DNA of 64,000 nt from Saccharum officinarum (lineage: Eukaryota > Streptophyta > Magnoliopsida > Poales > Poaceae), in the NCBI GenBank assembly GCA_020631735.1, contig CM036160.1:4138407-4202406 (forward strand), given 5' to 3'. How positions within the stretch are numbered: position 1 is the first letter of the stretch; every line of letters starts with the position of its first letter. Below the pieces are notes generated by a model. The model was not told the origin of the DNA. It saw only the letters and a program-made list of their open reading frames with translations, and did no database searches. A program made the translations under genes and the position numbers. This document shows positions 12,241 to 24,029 of this stretch, piece by piece.

Positions 12241-12504
12241 TGAGCATGGGATTCAAGCCTGCGTTTTTGGCTTATCTATTCAGTTCAACCCAGCAGGGCC
12301 ATTCTATCAATAGAACCTCACAGTTATGTTTGGTGGTTTGCATTACTCCTTGCCTTATGGAGATGGAACTACTTATCAGCGCCCTCTGGCAAGCGAAGCA
12401 GAGTCTCGTTGGATCAAGAAGATTTGGCATCCCACCAATCTCTAGCCCAAAAGAGTTGGAAAACGACTGGAGTTGTAATAAAAAAATTTCACATCGACAA
12501 CCGA
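12241..12504 (+). other. unassigned sequence
   Basis: Open in one frame for about 90 codons, but I recognise no domain. It could be an exon fragment of a captured gene. Confidence 0.4.
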
Positions 12505-12760
12505 GCTAGGCTCGGGTGGCTAGCGCAGCCAGGTGTGCTCGCTGCCGGCGTGAGTTCGATTCCCAAAATCGACTCATGTCTCTCACCGGGATTTATTCCC
12601 AAAAATAATCTACAGCCTCTCTCGCGTTGAGCCACAAAGGGATTGCGACGCGCCCGTCGCCTACGGAGCCATGAATGGTCCTGGTGATCTCAAGAAGGAC
12701 GCGGTCTTCTAATCTGAGTGTAGTTGTAGATCTTGTTATATACGTGTGGGGTGTGTGTAG
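12505..12760 (+). mobile_element. candidate tRNA-derived SINE
   Basis: A TGGCTAGCGC element (12517-12526) resembling a pol III box A is followed about 35 bp later by GAGTTCGATTCCC (12552-12564), a good box B. The right end and target duplications are not clear. Confidence 0.45.
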
Positions 12761-12764
12761 TGTG

Positions 12765-13707
12765 GGCGTGTGTGTTCGTGTATGAACAAATACTAAGTTG
12801 TACCCAGATGAGATGCTTTCAAAGTCAAGGACCTGTACTGTAACTGTGCAGCAGTTTGATCTGGTATACTGCTTGCTCTGTTTTCTTGTGTACACTTGAA
12901 TGACTGCAATCAGAATTTATGTACTTGCTCCTCTGAGATTCTAATCTCATTGTCTTCTCACTTATCATAGTCATAAGGGCTCAAATCACACCAACTTAAA
13001 GGTATCTACTGCATTATGCTAAGTAAAAATTCAGTTAACAAGCTTTGAGGACAAGTTATATGCTGAAAAAAGTACCTACCCAGAAGGATTAAAAAAAGGT
13101 GTTATCTACACGAGCTTTTGAAATAACATTTAAGTTGTTACTGTTAGTGGTTTATCTAACACAAGGGGATTAATTCCTTCACTGGGAATTTATAGTGCAA
13201 TGTCTGGCCTGGAGGCAACTCCTGTTCAGCCAGTTGGCTAAAAACTGCAACTGAGGACACTGCTTAATATAAATCAGTTGCTACGCTAACAATCTGATTT
13301 TTGTGACCTTGATATCATAGGTGGTCTACAGAGTAATTACACAGATCATAGATGGTGATGTTCAGTGGTTCACTTAGCGAAGGCTTGGAATTCAACAGTC
13401 AAGGGCTGTACGTATTCACTGGAAGTATCCAACCGGTAGCAAGTCCAAACAAAAATAAAAAGTCAATCAGAATAACCATGTGAAGGAAAAAGCAGTCCCA
13501 AAGGGCCAAAGGTCATACATCAGCAGTCTCAAAGGTCAGACATGTGAATGGACTATTGACTCTTTGTATGTCTTTGCTTCTTGAGCCAACGCCCTTTCTC
13601 TCCTTGGAGTTTTGATGTGAAGCATAGCTTACATAGTTTCAGAAACATCAGAACTCACCTTGTGTTTTCTTACCCACCCTGCTGCATTCTCTTCCCGAGA
13701 AGAAAAC
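12765..13707 (+). other. upstream region of NB-ARC copy 2, no gene seen
   Basis: About 0.94 kb, AT-rich. Its second half (13190-13600) is homologous to the region before copy 4 (34870-35500) and, in part, before copy 3 (23740-23900), so promoter and leader were duplicated with the gene. Confidence 0.6.
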
Positions 13708-15189
13708 ATGGAAAGTTTCCTTTCTACAGCCCTGGGTGAATTGATGACAAGATCCATAAATTTTGTCATCAACAAGTTCTCGAAGCCGCCGGCACTGGCC
13801 GTGGAGGAAAGCCTACAAAGGACTCTTCTCCGAGCACAGGCCATCGACGAGGAGGCCATGGGGAGGCACATCACAAATCAAGCCATGATCCAGCAGCTGG
13901 GCATGCTGAGAGACGCCATGCACCGAGGCTATTACGCACTCGACGCCTTCAGGTACCAGCCTCACTATGGAGAGGATGACAGTGATCAAGTTGTGAGTCG
14001 ATTTATGCCGCTATCCAAGGTACCCTCTGCAAAGCATCCCTATTTCTTCAGTCAAACTGTACAGTTTCGGGAACAGCTACAAGAGGCACTAGATAGATTG
14101 AGCTCCATGATTGTTGATCTGAATGAGTTGGTCATGTTCTTGGCGAGCTACCCTCGTCTCTGTCGCCAACCTTACAGCATGCATATCCTACTGGGTAACT
14201 GCATGTTTGGTCGCCAGGTGGAAGCCGAACTTGTCATTAAATTCCTGCTGCACACACACCCTCATTGTTCTCAAGAATTGGAGGTCCTGCCAATTGTCGG
14301 TCCACCCAGAGTCGGCAAGAGTACCCTAGTCGCTCATGTTTGCAAGGATGAAAGAGTCCAAGGTTATTTCTCAGAAATCTTGTGGCTGAATGACCTTGAT
14401 TTTGCAGATGACGAGCTAGCTCTCGGACAAGGATATGCGATGAAACATCAAAATCAAGTGTCAAACTCGAACAATGGCAAGAGATTGCTAGTTGTTATAG
14501 AACTATCTAGAGATCTCCATGAAGATGATTGGAATAGGTTCTATCTTGCTTCCAAACGGAGCTTTTGTAGAGGGAGTAAAATCATAGTCACTAGCAGTTC
14601 AGACAGAGTTGTAAAATTTGGAACAGCACATGCTCTAACTCTGAAGCATCTATCTCATGAAGCATACTGGTATTTCTTCAAGACACTTGCATTTGGAAGC
14701 ATGGATCCTGAGACACACCCAAGACTTGCACAACTGTCCATGGAGATAGCCAGAACGCAGAAATGTTCGATCATTGGCGCATGCATCACCTCTTATTGGT
14801 TGAGGAACAATTTTGACATCCACTTTTGGTGCAAGGTTCTGAGCTTCTGGAGACGGTTCATTCAGAAGCATGTCTCCAAATTCGGCAAGCATCCATTTGA
14901 TCTTTTGAGTCAAAACAGACCAGTACAGGGTAGACGAATGGCTACACCTTCTGAATATTTCATGATTTGTCGTCGGTATCATTGCTCTTCACAAGAGGAG
15001 GTTCCCAAGATAAGATCCGAAGATGTAGTATACGGAAGCGTGAAGGCTTACGGAAAATTTGAGGTCCTCACATGGAGATCTGAGATACCCCCCTACTATA
15101 GCTATCTCAGTAGTTATGAGATTCAAGAGCGAAAGACTACCAGTGCCAAGAGGAAGCATTCTATGAAAGGTGGAGTCACATTTTGTTAA
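13708..15189 (+). CDS. NB-ARC (CC-NB) disease-resistance-like protein without LRR, copy 2
   Basis: The 493-codon frame is open from ATG (13708) to TAA (15187-15189). A 16-codon upstream extension exists, but the downstream Met begins the Glu-Ser-Phe-Leu stretch shared with copy 4. Residues about 1-170 resemble the Rx-type N-terminal coiled-coil domain. A P-loop Gly-Pro-Pro-Arg-Val-Gly-Lys-Ser-Thr starts at residue 198, and the RNBS-B-like Gly-Ser-Lys-Ile-Ile-Val-Thr is near residue 289. The kinase-2 strand reads Leu-Leu-Val-Val-Ile-Glu (about 259-265), lacking the usual double Asp, so ATP hydrolysis may be impaired. No GLPL or MHD motif and no LRR follow; the protein ends in a basic Lys/Arg/Ser tail. 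Such CC-NB proteins are thought to act as helpers, decoys or regulators of full NLRs in the cytoplasm. It is the only open copy of four. LTR A begins 11 bp after the stop, so its natural 3' end is lost. Confidence 0.85.
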   Translation: MESFLSTALGELMTRSINFVINKFSKPPALAVEESLQRTLLRAQAIDEEAMGRHITNQAMIQQLGMLRDAMHRGYYALDAFRYQPHYGEDDSDQVVSRFMPLSKVPSAKHPYFFSQTVQFREQLQEALDRLSSMIVDLNELVMFLASYPRLCRQPYSMHILLGNCMFGRQVEAELVIKFLLHTHPHCSQELEVLPIVGPPRVGKSTLVAHVCKDERVQGYFSEILWLNDLDFADDELALGQGYAMKHQNQVSNSNNGKRLLVVIELSRDLHEDDWNRFYLASKRSFCRGSKIIVTSSSDRVVKFGTAHALTLKHLSHEAYWYFFKTLAFGSMDPETHPRLAQLSMEIARTQKCSIIGACITSYWLRNNFDIHFWCKVLSFWRRFIQKHVSKFGKHPFDLLSQNRPVQGRRMATPSEYFMICRRYHCSSQEEVPKIRSEDVVYGSVKAYGKFEVLTWRSEIPPYYSYLSSYEIQERKTTSAKRKHSMKGGVTFC

Positions 15190-18100
15190 TTTTGTCATTA
15201 TGTAACACCCCTAGTGTTACTTCACACTTTTGCATGTGCAAAGCATAGCATGAGCATGTGCATTCTTACTCATTCATGAGCATGAGCATTTTCCCATGAA
15301 ACATGTTAATACAACAAGTGAAACGTGTACTTTTAACTAATGAAACAATCTCATGAAACATGATGTTTCATACATGTTGATTCTATGTTTCTTTGTGCCA
15401 TGGCTAGGTTTATATGTACCTTGATCCAAATGTGTGCCTCTTGCCATGGTAACACTTTATTCATACTTAGTATACCTAAACTAAACAAAGTCGTGTTGTA
15501 TGTTTATGCAAATTCACTTTGCAAGAGTTGCTCAATAGGTGTTTAACTTGTTCTAGTTCCTGTTTTGCTCTAGCTGCTTGAGTGGCTTAGGGACCAGTTT
15601 TGATTGTACCACCTTAATAAAAGTTGCAGGGCTTTGTTTGAGGAGCAAATGTTGTTTTATGACCCAGGTCTAATTTTGAGCAAAACCTGTTCAAATTTGG
15701 GGCACAAGGCAGCAGCCTGGTTAGTTTCAGCACTTAGATTTTTTTTTTTCTAAGTCTGAACTTGACGTGTTCAGTTTCAATGTTGCCATGTTCGGCATCC
15801 GGTATATCCCAATCCTGATCGATTCAGCTCGAGTGCCTTATAGCAAGGTTGGAGTTCACATGTAGGGCTACAACTTTATCAACTACGGATTTCACTAGTT
15901 CTCAACGGATTAGGAGTAATATCACTGTGAAGATAGCTGGTCAGTCAAACTTTTGAGGTGGAATTGGGCAGGCCAAGCTGTATGAACTGAATTTCGAATC
16001 GGCTCGGGCGTGGTCGTGGCCGACCGGGCTCAGCTCACGCGTGCCGTGTGTACGCCATGCTCCGCCTTCGCCCCCACGCGCGTGCGATGTGTCTCGCTTC
16101 ATCTGCCCGAGGCCGAAGCCGTTCCCCACTCCATCCTTCTCTCTGCCTCTTTCATCCTCTCGTCCGAAGGAGAGAGCTGCTGCTTTGCCGCCGCCTGCTC
16201 GCTACCCAAATTCCACCGTACCTCGCGTCCCTCTCTGCTCTCTATCTCTCTCGTCTATGGTTGCCTAGGGTTGCTGCTGCCACTCACGTTGCTGTCCTAC
16301 GGCTGACGCCGTGGCCGGCGAGGCCGCTGCACGCACGTCTCGCCGTCTCTGCTCGATCTAGGGAGAAGAAGGGCATATGTTGAAGAGTGAAACTCTTTAT
16401 CGTGTTCACTTTGCAAAAGTGCTAGAGACAAAGGATTTGCAAATATGGGCTTAGTTAATTTAGAGAAAGTTTTGTGTTCACTCTGCAAGATTATTTTTCT
16501 TTTTCTTTTTTGGAATATTGCAATTAATCGGTTGGAAAGTTTAAAAATGCATAGTAAATTGTAAAAAAAAATCATAAAATATCAAATAAGGACTTTTTGA
16601 AATCCTTGAAACTAGATCTATGCATTGGAGTAAAAATATGTTGGGTGTTAACATAAAGTTTTTGCTGTTTTTATTTATCTATGGAAAATAGGGATAAATT
16701 CATTACTAAAGTTGCTTTGCTCCAAATGCTCTGAAATTTTTGTGGTATGCTGTTGATATCATGTATGGCCTGTGATAAAAATTTCAGGGTCAATTCTTGC
16801 TGTATGCTAGAGTTATTGATTAAACTTGCTCACCCATGTTTATTGTATTTGCACTTTGTATTTTATGTGGAGACTACTGTGCTTGTTCAATTGGCATGAA
16901 ATTTATACAGTATACTATTGGATGCATGTAGTAGCTACTGTAATTTTTGTAGATTTTTCTGTGCACTCTTGGTGCATGTTCATATTCCCACTTAATTATC
17001 TAAATAAATTAAGAAAAGCATGTAAATAATTTATTTAGATTTGGCCACCATGTTTTCCAATGTTCTTTTGATACATGTTAACTGTTTATAACTTTGGTTT
17101 TGCACAGAATGCCTTTTTAAATATAATTTACATATTATTTTCTTGAAATTATTGATTCCGGAGAAGTTTTGGAATATTGATAATTAAGTGATGTAGATGA
17201 TGTTTCATGTGAATCTTGTAGATAACTTGCTTATCTAGTTGCTGTTAAAATTTCATGGTAATTGGCCTTGTGGTTTGAGAGTTATAGTTTTTGGAAGTCT
17301 GAGCTTGATTATGTTACTCTCGGGATTTCCAGAGCAGTCTGTGAAGTTGGATCTGTTTGGGCTAGCTGCTGGTAGATTCAGCCAAAGTCATGAATAAGAA
17401 AGTTGTAGTTAACTTGTTAAGCTTTCCAGAAAGTCTTGGTTCATGTCTTTTGGAACTATAAAACTCCAGTTATAGATTTTGCAAGTGACTGCTATTTTGC
17501 ATGTCTGTGAATGTTTGTTTTCTAGTAAGTCTAGTTGATGCTTGTGCTAAGTGATGATCTGTTTAGGCTAATTAGAATGCATTGCTAGATGCAGGTTAGG
17601 CCCCTTACAAGTGATGAATTGTTGTATCTTAGATTGTTAAAAAGGGGTAAGTGTATGTCTACATTACTAGTGTAACATCCTAGATGTTACTGAGCAATTA
17701 AAATTTTCATCATGTCATCATCATGCATAATCATCATGTATTAAGGCACAAATGCATACCATGTTGCAATGAAAACATGCGAATGTTGCATATGTTGGTT
17801 GAATTGGAATTCAAGTTTGTATTCAAATCCTTTTGGAGGAATTATTAATATAAATTCCATGAATAAGACTTGTGCAAAAATTATTTCATGAATTGGTACA
17901 AAACTAGAGTTTTGGAATGGTATAACTAATTAAGTTGTTTGAATTGTAATTATTTACTAATTAGTTACCAAAAGTACTAATGAATTACTAAAAGTACCAA
18001 TGAATAGATAATTAACACTAATTTAAATTAAAAATTCAAAACTCTACTTTCAAAAATATTTGGAATTTGGCAATGGTTCAAAAAGCAAAGTTGTAGCTCT

Positions 18101-18958
18101 CATTATTTTGAACAACTTTCATGCTGCAAGTTTTTGAAGTTTCCATATGAAATTGTGAATAATTTTGAAAAAGAAAAATGGAAGAATGAGGTGGTATTAG
18201 TGCTACAGTAGATGCCGTACGCTGTTTTTCATTCCTCTCTCTTCCGTCTCACTGTCGCCGGCGTCGAGGTGGCCGCGCCGCGCCTTCTCGCGCCTAGGCA
18301 TGCCACCAGCCACCTGGCCGAGGTCGCGAAGACGCCCGGTGCCTCTCCATCCTTTTCCTTGCCCTATAAAATGTGACGCCGCCGGCCATCTCTCCGTTTT
18401 CACTCTCTCTGCATCGTCGCCGCTGAGCTTCAGTCGCCGGCGAAATTCACCACTGCCACTGTATGTCCGCCCAATTGCCGATGCCTGCAACTGCACCACC
18501 GCCTTGCGCTTCTCCCCGAGTCGTTTGCCTTGCCTTTGGCACTCGGGATCAACCGCGCGCCGCCATCTTCCTCGCGGCCGTACAGAGCGCCGCCGCGTGC
18601 GCCTCCACCGTGGCCAGCTCCCTCGGGTTTCCCTCTCTCTTCTTTCTCTCTTGCTTTAGCTTCTTCACGATGCCGTGATGCTTATGCGCTTGCTAGTTAA
18701 TCTTTTCTCCTCAGGGCTTTGTTGGAGCACGGTCTTCGCTGCCGGTGCACGCCGCCGTATCCGCCTCCCATGCCGGCAGCAGCCTCCGCTCCACCTCCGC
18801 CTCAACCGTCTAGCCGCATGGACTCGTGGTGAGCCGCTGGTGCTTACTGTTTCCTTTTCTGAACCGTTACCGCACCTGGATGCCCTGTCCAGTACCGTGC
18901 CACCGTGCTCGGCGCCGCCGGGCCGCCATGGCCGCCAGCGAACACGTGCCGAGCCTTA

Positions 18959-19188
18959 GCGGGTGTTTGGTCGGAGGGGCTAAAGTTTAACAATACTGTA
19001 GTACTTTCGTCCTATTTAATTAAAAGTTTTTAATTTTGAACTAATTAGGCTTGATAGATTCGTCTCGTAAATTACTCCTAATCTATGCCGACATGCATAC
19101 AATTAGTCTACATTTAGTACTCTATTTTTTTGAGGAAACATTGATGTGATGAGAGTTAAACTTTAACTTTTGAAAACCAAACAGGCCC
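18959..19188. mobile_element. Tourist-like MITE in LTR B
   Basis: 230 bp with inverted ends GCGGGTGTTTGG / CCAAACAGGCCC and a TTA duplication (18956-18958, 19189-19191), typical of PIF/Harbinger-type MITEs. Confidence 0.75.
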
Positions 19189-19212
19189 TTAATTCGGCCA
19201 CTTAACCTCCTA

Positions 19213-19330
19213 GGGCTAGTTCGGCTGGTATAAAAGCCGGCTGATTTCGGCTGATTCAATAGTGTTCTGTGAGAGAGAATAAGCTGAAACAAGCTGAAAC
19301 AAGCCGAAACATGACCAGCAGAACAGGGCC
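19213..19330. mobile_element. second small MITE in LTR B
   Basis: 118 bp with ends GGGCTAGTTCGGCTGGT and ACCAGCAGAACAGGGCC as an imperfect inverted repeat and CTA on both sides (19210-19212, 19331-19333). Family uncertain. Confidence 0.65.
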
Positions 19331-20134
19331 CTAGACGTGTGCGCGGGTGGATGGGGAGCACGTAGGCGCCGTTGCCGCCGCTGGCGAGTTCCGCGGCTTA
19401 CCCACCGGCAGGGCGCGGTCAAGGCCCGCTGTGGGTCGGGTTTGACCCGGCCCCGCGTGTCAGCCAGTGTGGCTGGCTGTGTGTGGGTGTAAAATAGATT
19501 TTTATCATTTCCAAATTTTAGAAAATGCTAAATAGTTTTGAAACTTGTTTATTTGATAACAAAATAATTAGAGCTCCAAAAATTATGAAATTTTTTGTGT
19601 AGCTTGTTCATGATGATGTGTATCTAGGAAAATTATGAAACTTGAAAATTTGATAGTTTTGGTATGATTAAAAATTATCTCTTTTAAATAAGAAATGTAA
19701 CTTCTATAATTTTTGTAGGCCAATATAAATGCCTAAAAATTATGAAACTTGTTTTACCACTGTTTCATGATGTAACTAACCTCCACAAAAAAGTTTGGGA
19801 TGAATTTGAAATGTTTAAATAAATCCTTATTTCATGCTTAATTAATCAATTAATTAAGAAAAGGTGATTAGGGTTAATCCTTATATGACTTGCTTGGCAT
19901 TTTGGTTTGATTATTGACTTTGGACCATATAATTCACTGCTATTCCAAGGTTGGGTAATCTTTTTCTTATAATCATGAAGAAACTTGCTTTGTGGAATAA
20001 ATAAAACAACTAATGCAACCCTAGTTGTAAGTAACAAGTTGGTTTTGTTGGCTTGCAACTTGATCATGACGGGAAGTTGTACTCGAGTTATTATTGCGGT
20101 ATGCATCCATCATGCATCATATTAGCACTTCATC

Positions 20135-20380
20135 ATGTTAAGCATGCATCTTTATTCACATGTAGTAACCGAAAGTGAGGAAGTGACCGTTGATCAAGCT
20201 CCAGGAGCAGAGAATCCACCAATGGAGGTTGGTTTCGACATCTGTGGTTCATCGAAAGAACCTAACACCTCCGCTAACCAAGGCAAGCCCCGGAGCATAC
20301 AACCCTTCCTTGTTGTTTACAAATGCTTTTATCATTTGAGTCCTATAATATGTGCATTAAGTGATATAGGATTTGGGTGA
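20135..20380 (+). other. open block in LTR B with Gly-Lys-Pro-Arg-Ser-Ile motif
   Basis: An 81-codon frame after an acceptor-like CACATGTAG. It shares the motif Gly-Lys-Pro-Arg-Ser-Ile and an acidic N-terminal half with blocks in LTR A (21846-22022) and the Tekay 5' LTR (44862-45215). Function unknown; it could be the last exon of a spliced LTR transcript. Confidence 0.45.
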
Positions 20381-20484
20381 AGTATCAATTGTTGCATGCC
20401 TACCTTGATATTTCGATACTTTTCCTTGTTACCCTTTTGTAGTTACAGGCTAGAGATGCTTAGCCCTGCTTAGCTTTTAGAAGT

Positions 20485-20506
20485 CGGATGATGAGTTCGT
20501 CATTCG
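20485..20506 (+). other. conserved LTR hairpin, copy in LTR B
   Basis: CGGATGA and TCATTCG pair over 7 bp (one G-U) around an 8-nt loop, at the same relative place as the hairpins in LTRs A, C and E. Confidence 0.6.
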
Positions 20507-21227
20507 AGTCAATATTTTCTTCTCTCATAACTGAATTAATGGAACATGAGACATGATTAATATGAGACCGGGCGGGTGTTACCTTGCATCAAGAATAGAG
20601 TCTTGATGTAGTGCTCCGTCTGTGTCGATTAAGAATCGTTCCAATTGTAGACTTGCTGATCAAGATTGAAAGTACTTAACTACATGCTCTCGGTAAGCCT
20701 GAGTACCTCGGCTATTCCATTATGTGAACGGATAACCGCGCACTAGGAGTGGAGAGATGGCGAGAATAGCGTGTACCCACCCTACTGGAATAGGGTAGGG
20801 CGGTGGAGTACTGTGCTCTCGGGTGGCGCGAACCCGTTCATGTTTTGGAGGATTCGAGAGAATGGCTGATATATGTAGGTCCGGGACCTACATATACCGT
20901 GCTGGTTAAGGTTTACTCCAGCTGGATGTACATCGATTTGAATCACCGTCTCTCCTGGATAGTGAGAAACTTGATCACTACTCTGCATCGTAGTTGATTA
21001 ATGGAACTTGGTTACTAATGATCACATGTTGAGATAATTTATGAAGTGAGTGATTTAGATCAAGTGCAAATTGAATACTGATGATAACATAATGTTGAGC
21101 TAAAAATGTTGAAAGTAAGGATCCACATTAGTAAGCTTTTCCGCAAAATGTTAATCTTGATTCTTGCTGAGACTTTACCTTGAATCCCTCGAGCTTGCAT
21201 ATCCTTGGAGTCTTTTCTTTTCGTAGG

Positions 21228-21281
21228 GTAAGTCTTACGGAGTACAATTGTGTACTCAAGGTTTGTTAACCCCTGTTGCAG
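21228..21281 (+). other. conserved 54-nt GTAAGT...TTGCAG block, LTR B
   Basis: GTAAGT at the start, TTGCAG at the end; stem GAGTAC (21240-21245) / GTACTC (21252-21257). Confidence 0.7.
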
Positions 21282-21845
21282 GTTCTGACTTGTGCTGATA
21301 ATCAAGGTCATGTCGGTGGGCTCGACATGATCTGAATGTTTCTCCTATCTTAGGTGCTTCTTCTAATTTACTTCTGCTATCATATTCATCTTTTGGAACT
21401 AAAGATAGGTTTTACTTAAACATGATTTGTAAACTAATGTTGTAAATCTTCCACACTCCGATGAAAGTTATTCGTGTAACAAGTATTGTAATGTTGTGGT
21501 AACTCCATTGTTGATCCTGTATGAGTTATAAAATGTGGATGATTCGGGGTTCCCCGAGGACACCCGACATACTACTGGATTATCAGGCTCTCATGTGTAG
21601 TAGTCAGAGGTCTTAAGAACAATGACGGGTACATGTGGGCCATATAATTTAGGTGGTTCTGCCATAACTAGAGAGGAGATCTGCACGTACTCGGTCAATG
21701 AAAGTACTTTAGCTAAGTTTTAAATGAATGATTGGATCATCATGGCTACCATAAGCATCTCATCATGACTTTATAATTTTGTTCCTACCCTATGCATCCC
21801 TAGCATTTATTCATTTGCATACATATAGGATCGCCAGAGGGAGTA

Positions 21846-22022
21846 ATGCTGTTGGAGTTCGAGACCAAGGAAGGGGGAGTGCCAACAGAAGTGCAGCTGG
21901 AGGAGCCAGAAGAAGAAGGACCCATAGCTGAGTTCCCGGAGTGCCCCGAGCATCAGCCCAATACTTTCCTGAAAGGCAAGCCCTGGAGCATTATAAGCCT
22001 CCTACTTTATAAAAGCACTTAA
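21846..22022 (+). other. open block in LTR A with Gly-Lys-Pro-Trp-Ser-Ile motif
   Basis: 58 codons from ATG to TAA, very acidic in the middle, with Glu-Cys-Pro-Glu-His and then Gly-Lys-Pro-Trp-Ser-Ile. The frame is also open upstream to an acceptor-like CATATAG before GGATCGC. Closest counterpart is 44862-45215. Confidence 0.5.
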
Positions 22023-22185
22023 GTATAATTATGTTATATACGTATTGTTGCATTAAGTAATAGGAGTTGGATGCAACCGTTGCTGCATATATACTCTTGT
22101 CCATTGTCCACCATGATACAGTTATATCCCTGTTAGGTCCAGGATCGAAAGTATTGTTTAGCCATGCTTAGACCGGTAGAAGTCT

Positions 22186-22202
22186 GGTGATTTTCTGTCA
22201 CC
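22186..22202 (+). other. conserved LTR hairpin, copy in LTR A
   Basis: GGTGA and TCACC pair around a 7-nt loop, flanked by GACCGGTAGAAG and GCGAGCTATA as in LTR E. Confidence 0.65.
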
Positions 22203-22981
22203 TGCGAGCTATAGGTGGATACTTAATCACGGTTGTCTATATTTGCTATCGTAAAAAATAACCATAAGTTGATGGAAACTTGTAGACCGGGCAGGATATG
22301 TTGTGTGATCCTGTCTGTGTCGCTCTTAAGGACTGTTCACTTTGTGGGCCGGCAGTCGAGATTGAACGCATGCCTTATACTTAGCTGGCCGGATAAGTTG
22401 CTTTCGACCATGAAGCCTTGTATCTATTCGAGCCGGGAATCAGTTATAATGTCGCACATACTGGAGGAAGGACGGTGTGCGGGGGCACGGTTTGACCAAG
22501 GGCAGGCAACGACCTGATGCATCCTGGCAACCGGTTGGTCCCCGAGTATGGGGTTTAGATCAGCCTGTGATTCTCGAATAGTGTCAATGGTGACCTAAAG
22601 CTCACTTGATCAGTGAGTGTGGTTTGTATGAGGAATAATTACACTAGCTAGTTAGAAATCAATTTGAATCGGCATCTCTCCTGGATAGTGAGAAACTGGA
22701 CTGCACGCGTCACACTGTAGTAATGTTACTATGGAAGTTGGTAATGGTTATGATGATGAAAGGCAAATATGATATGGTTACTATTGATTGTGTAATCTTA
22801 TACAAGTGATTGCTCTAGCATAGATGCTAATCTAGACATGCTTCATTGAATAAGTAAACTTGATGCTAAAGGTTAAATATGTAAGATCTATGCTTAAGCT
22901 TTTATGCAAAATGTTGGTCAACTAAGCTCTACTATAAAGCCTTGCATAATCCTTGAGAGTCATTGTTTTAGTTTATGACGG

Positions 22982-23035
22982 GTAAGTCTAGCTGAGTACC
23001 TTCTCGTACTCAGGGTTTATTCCCTCTTGTTGCAG
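22982..23035 (+). other. conserved 54-nt GTAAGT...TTGCAG block, LTR A
   Basis: Stem GAGTAC (22994-22999) / GTACTC (23006-23011) inside the GTAAGT...TTGCAG frame. Confidence 0.7.
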
Positions 23036-23471
23036 ATGGCCAAGTGTATGTGGGCTATTGCAAGAACTGCTTCTATCCCGCTGTGGATGAAGAGTGAGAC
23101 CATGGGCGTGGTCATTCCTTACTACTTATCTATTATGCTTTTGTTGATCATGATCATGAGCTGGCACTGTACTTGAACTCAAAGTGTGTGTGATGTTTCA
23201 AACTATTTGCTTCCACTACTTTATTTCAGAACTTAGTATTGTAATAACTCTATGTTGAACTCTGATGTATTCGAACTATGTGCGACTTTATGTAACATGT
23301 GATGTGTGATCGCTGAACCATGTACGATATTGGTTGTACATTGTTGATGGTTCGAGATCCTTCGTGGTTTCGACGGACTACCAGAATTATTTGGGCTCAA
23401 GTATAACGGTTTGATCGCTGCGGTGATTGCTTTTATGCTTGATCTCGTGTAATTTGGTCAGTCCTGTTACA

Positions 23472-24029
23472 CATTACCTGTCTTTTGTAGGAACATAGTT
23501 TTGCTCTTTTTTGTTTTTTGGGTAGGATGCCACAAGTTACAGCACTAATTAGGGATATTTGCTTCTATGCTATTGTGGCCTGTTACGCGCAATTGCGGCC
23601 ACAATATCGGCCCGCTATTCAAAGCGCTACCTCATAGCGGTAGCGGCAATGGACCGATACCGCTATTGCGGGTGCAATTGCGGCCACTACCACCGCTATT
23701 TATTAGCTCGGTCTGGATGCATGGGTCAAGGAATGTAAGACAACTAGCCAACCGGTAGTAAGTGTAAACAAAGAAAGAGAAAGTTGAATCGGAATAATCA
23801 GGTAAAGCCGAAACCAGCCCAAAAGGTCATACATGTGAATAGACTATTGACTATATCAATTTAGTTATTTAGTTATTCTTGACCCGAGTTATTCTTAAAA
23901 TCCCTTGCTCTCCTTGGAATTTTCATGAGAAGCATAGAGTACACAGTTTCAGCAACATCAAAACTTACAGTGTGCTTTCTTACCCATCGAGCAGTGTTGT
24001 CTTCCTGAGGAGCGAGAGTGATCTCCCAA
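23472..24029 (+). other. copy 2 3' flank, repetitive patch and copy 3 upstream region
   Basis: 23472-23545 is the 3' flank of copy 2 displaced by LTR A. 23546-23720 is a GC-rich patch with two copies of GCAATTGCGGCCAC (about 23589, 23671) and several AATAGCGG/CCGCTATT inverted pairs, probably a transposon fragment. From about 23740 on it matches the upstream region of copy 2. Confidence 0.55.

Larger units (their letters stand above)
17671..21666 (+). mobile_element. solo LTR B, gypsy, nested in LTR A
   Basis: Starts TGTAACATCC and ends GGTTCTGCCATA; LTR C ends GGTTCTGCCACA, so the terminal CA is probably mutated. The 5-bp repeat ACTAG (17666-17670 and 21667-21671) is the target duplication. 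Length 3,996 bp, no internal coding region. It contains two MITEs (18959-19330) and a GC-rich block (about 18200-18960) with a possible GT splice donor at 18829. Confidence 0.88.
15201..23471 (+). mobile_element. solo LTR A, Tekay/Del-like gypsy, interrupted by LTR B
   Basis: Ends are TGTAACA...TGTTACA, a perfect short inverted repeat. Flanking 5-bp repeats CATTA (15196-15200 and 23472-23476) are the target duplication: the empty site reads GTCATTACCTGTC behind copies 1 and 3. No gag or pol is present. After removing LTR B and its extra target copy, about 4.27 kb remains, a solo LTR left by LTR-LTR recombination. Subparts: GC-rich block 16010-16350, open block 21846-22022, hairpin 22186-22202, GTAAGT...TTGCAG block 22982-23035. 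Confidence 0.9.

Noticed and set aside
12510..12565. Functional tRNA gene
   Set aside because: Box-like motifs exist, but no cloverleaf with acceptor stem could be drawn; more likely a SINE head.
23546..23720. Structured RNA from the AATAGCGG/CCGCTATT inverted pairs
   Set aside because: No second copy in the window to test conservation; more likely a transposon piece.
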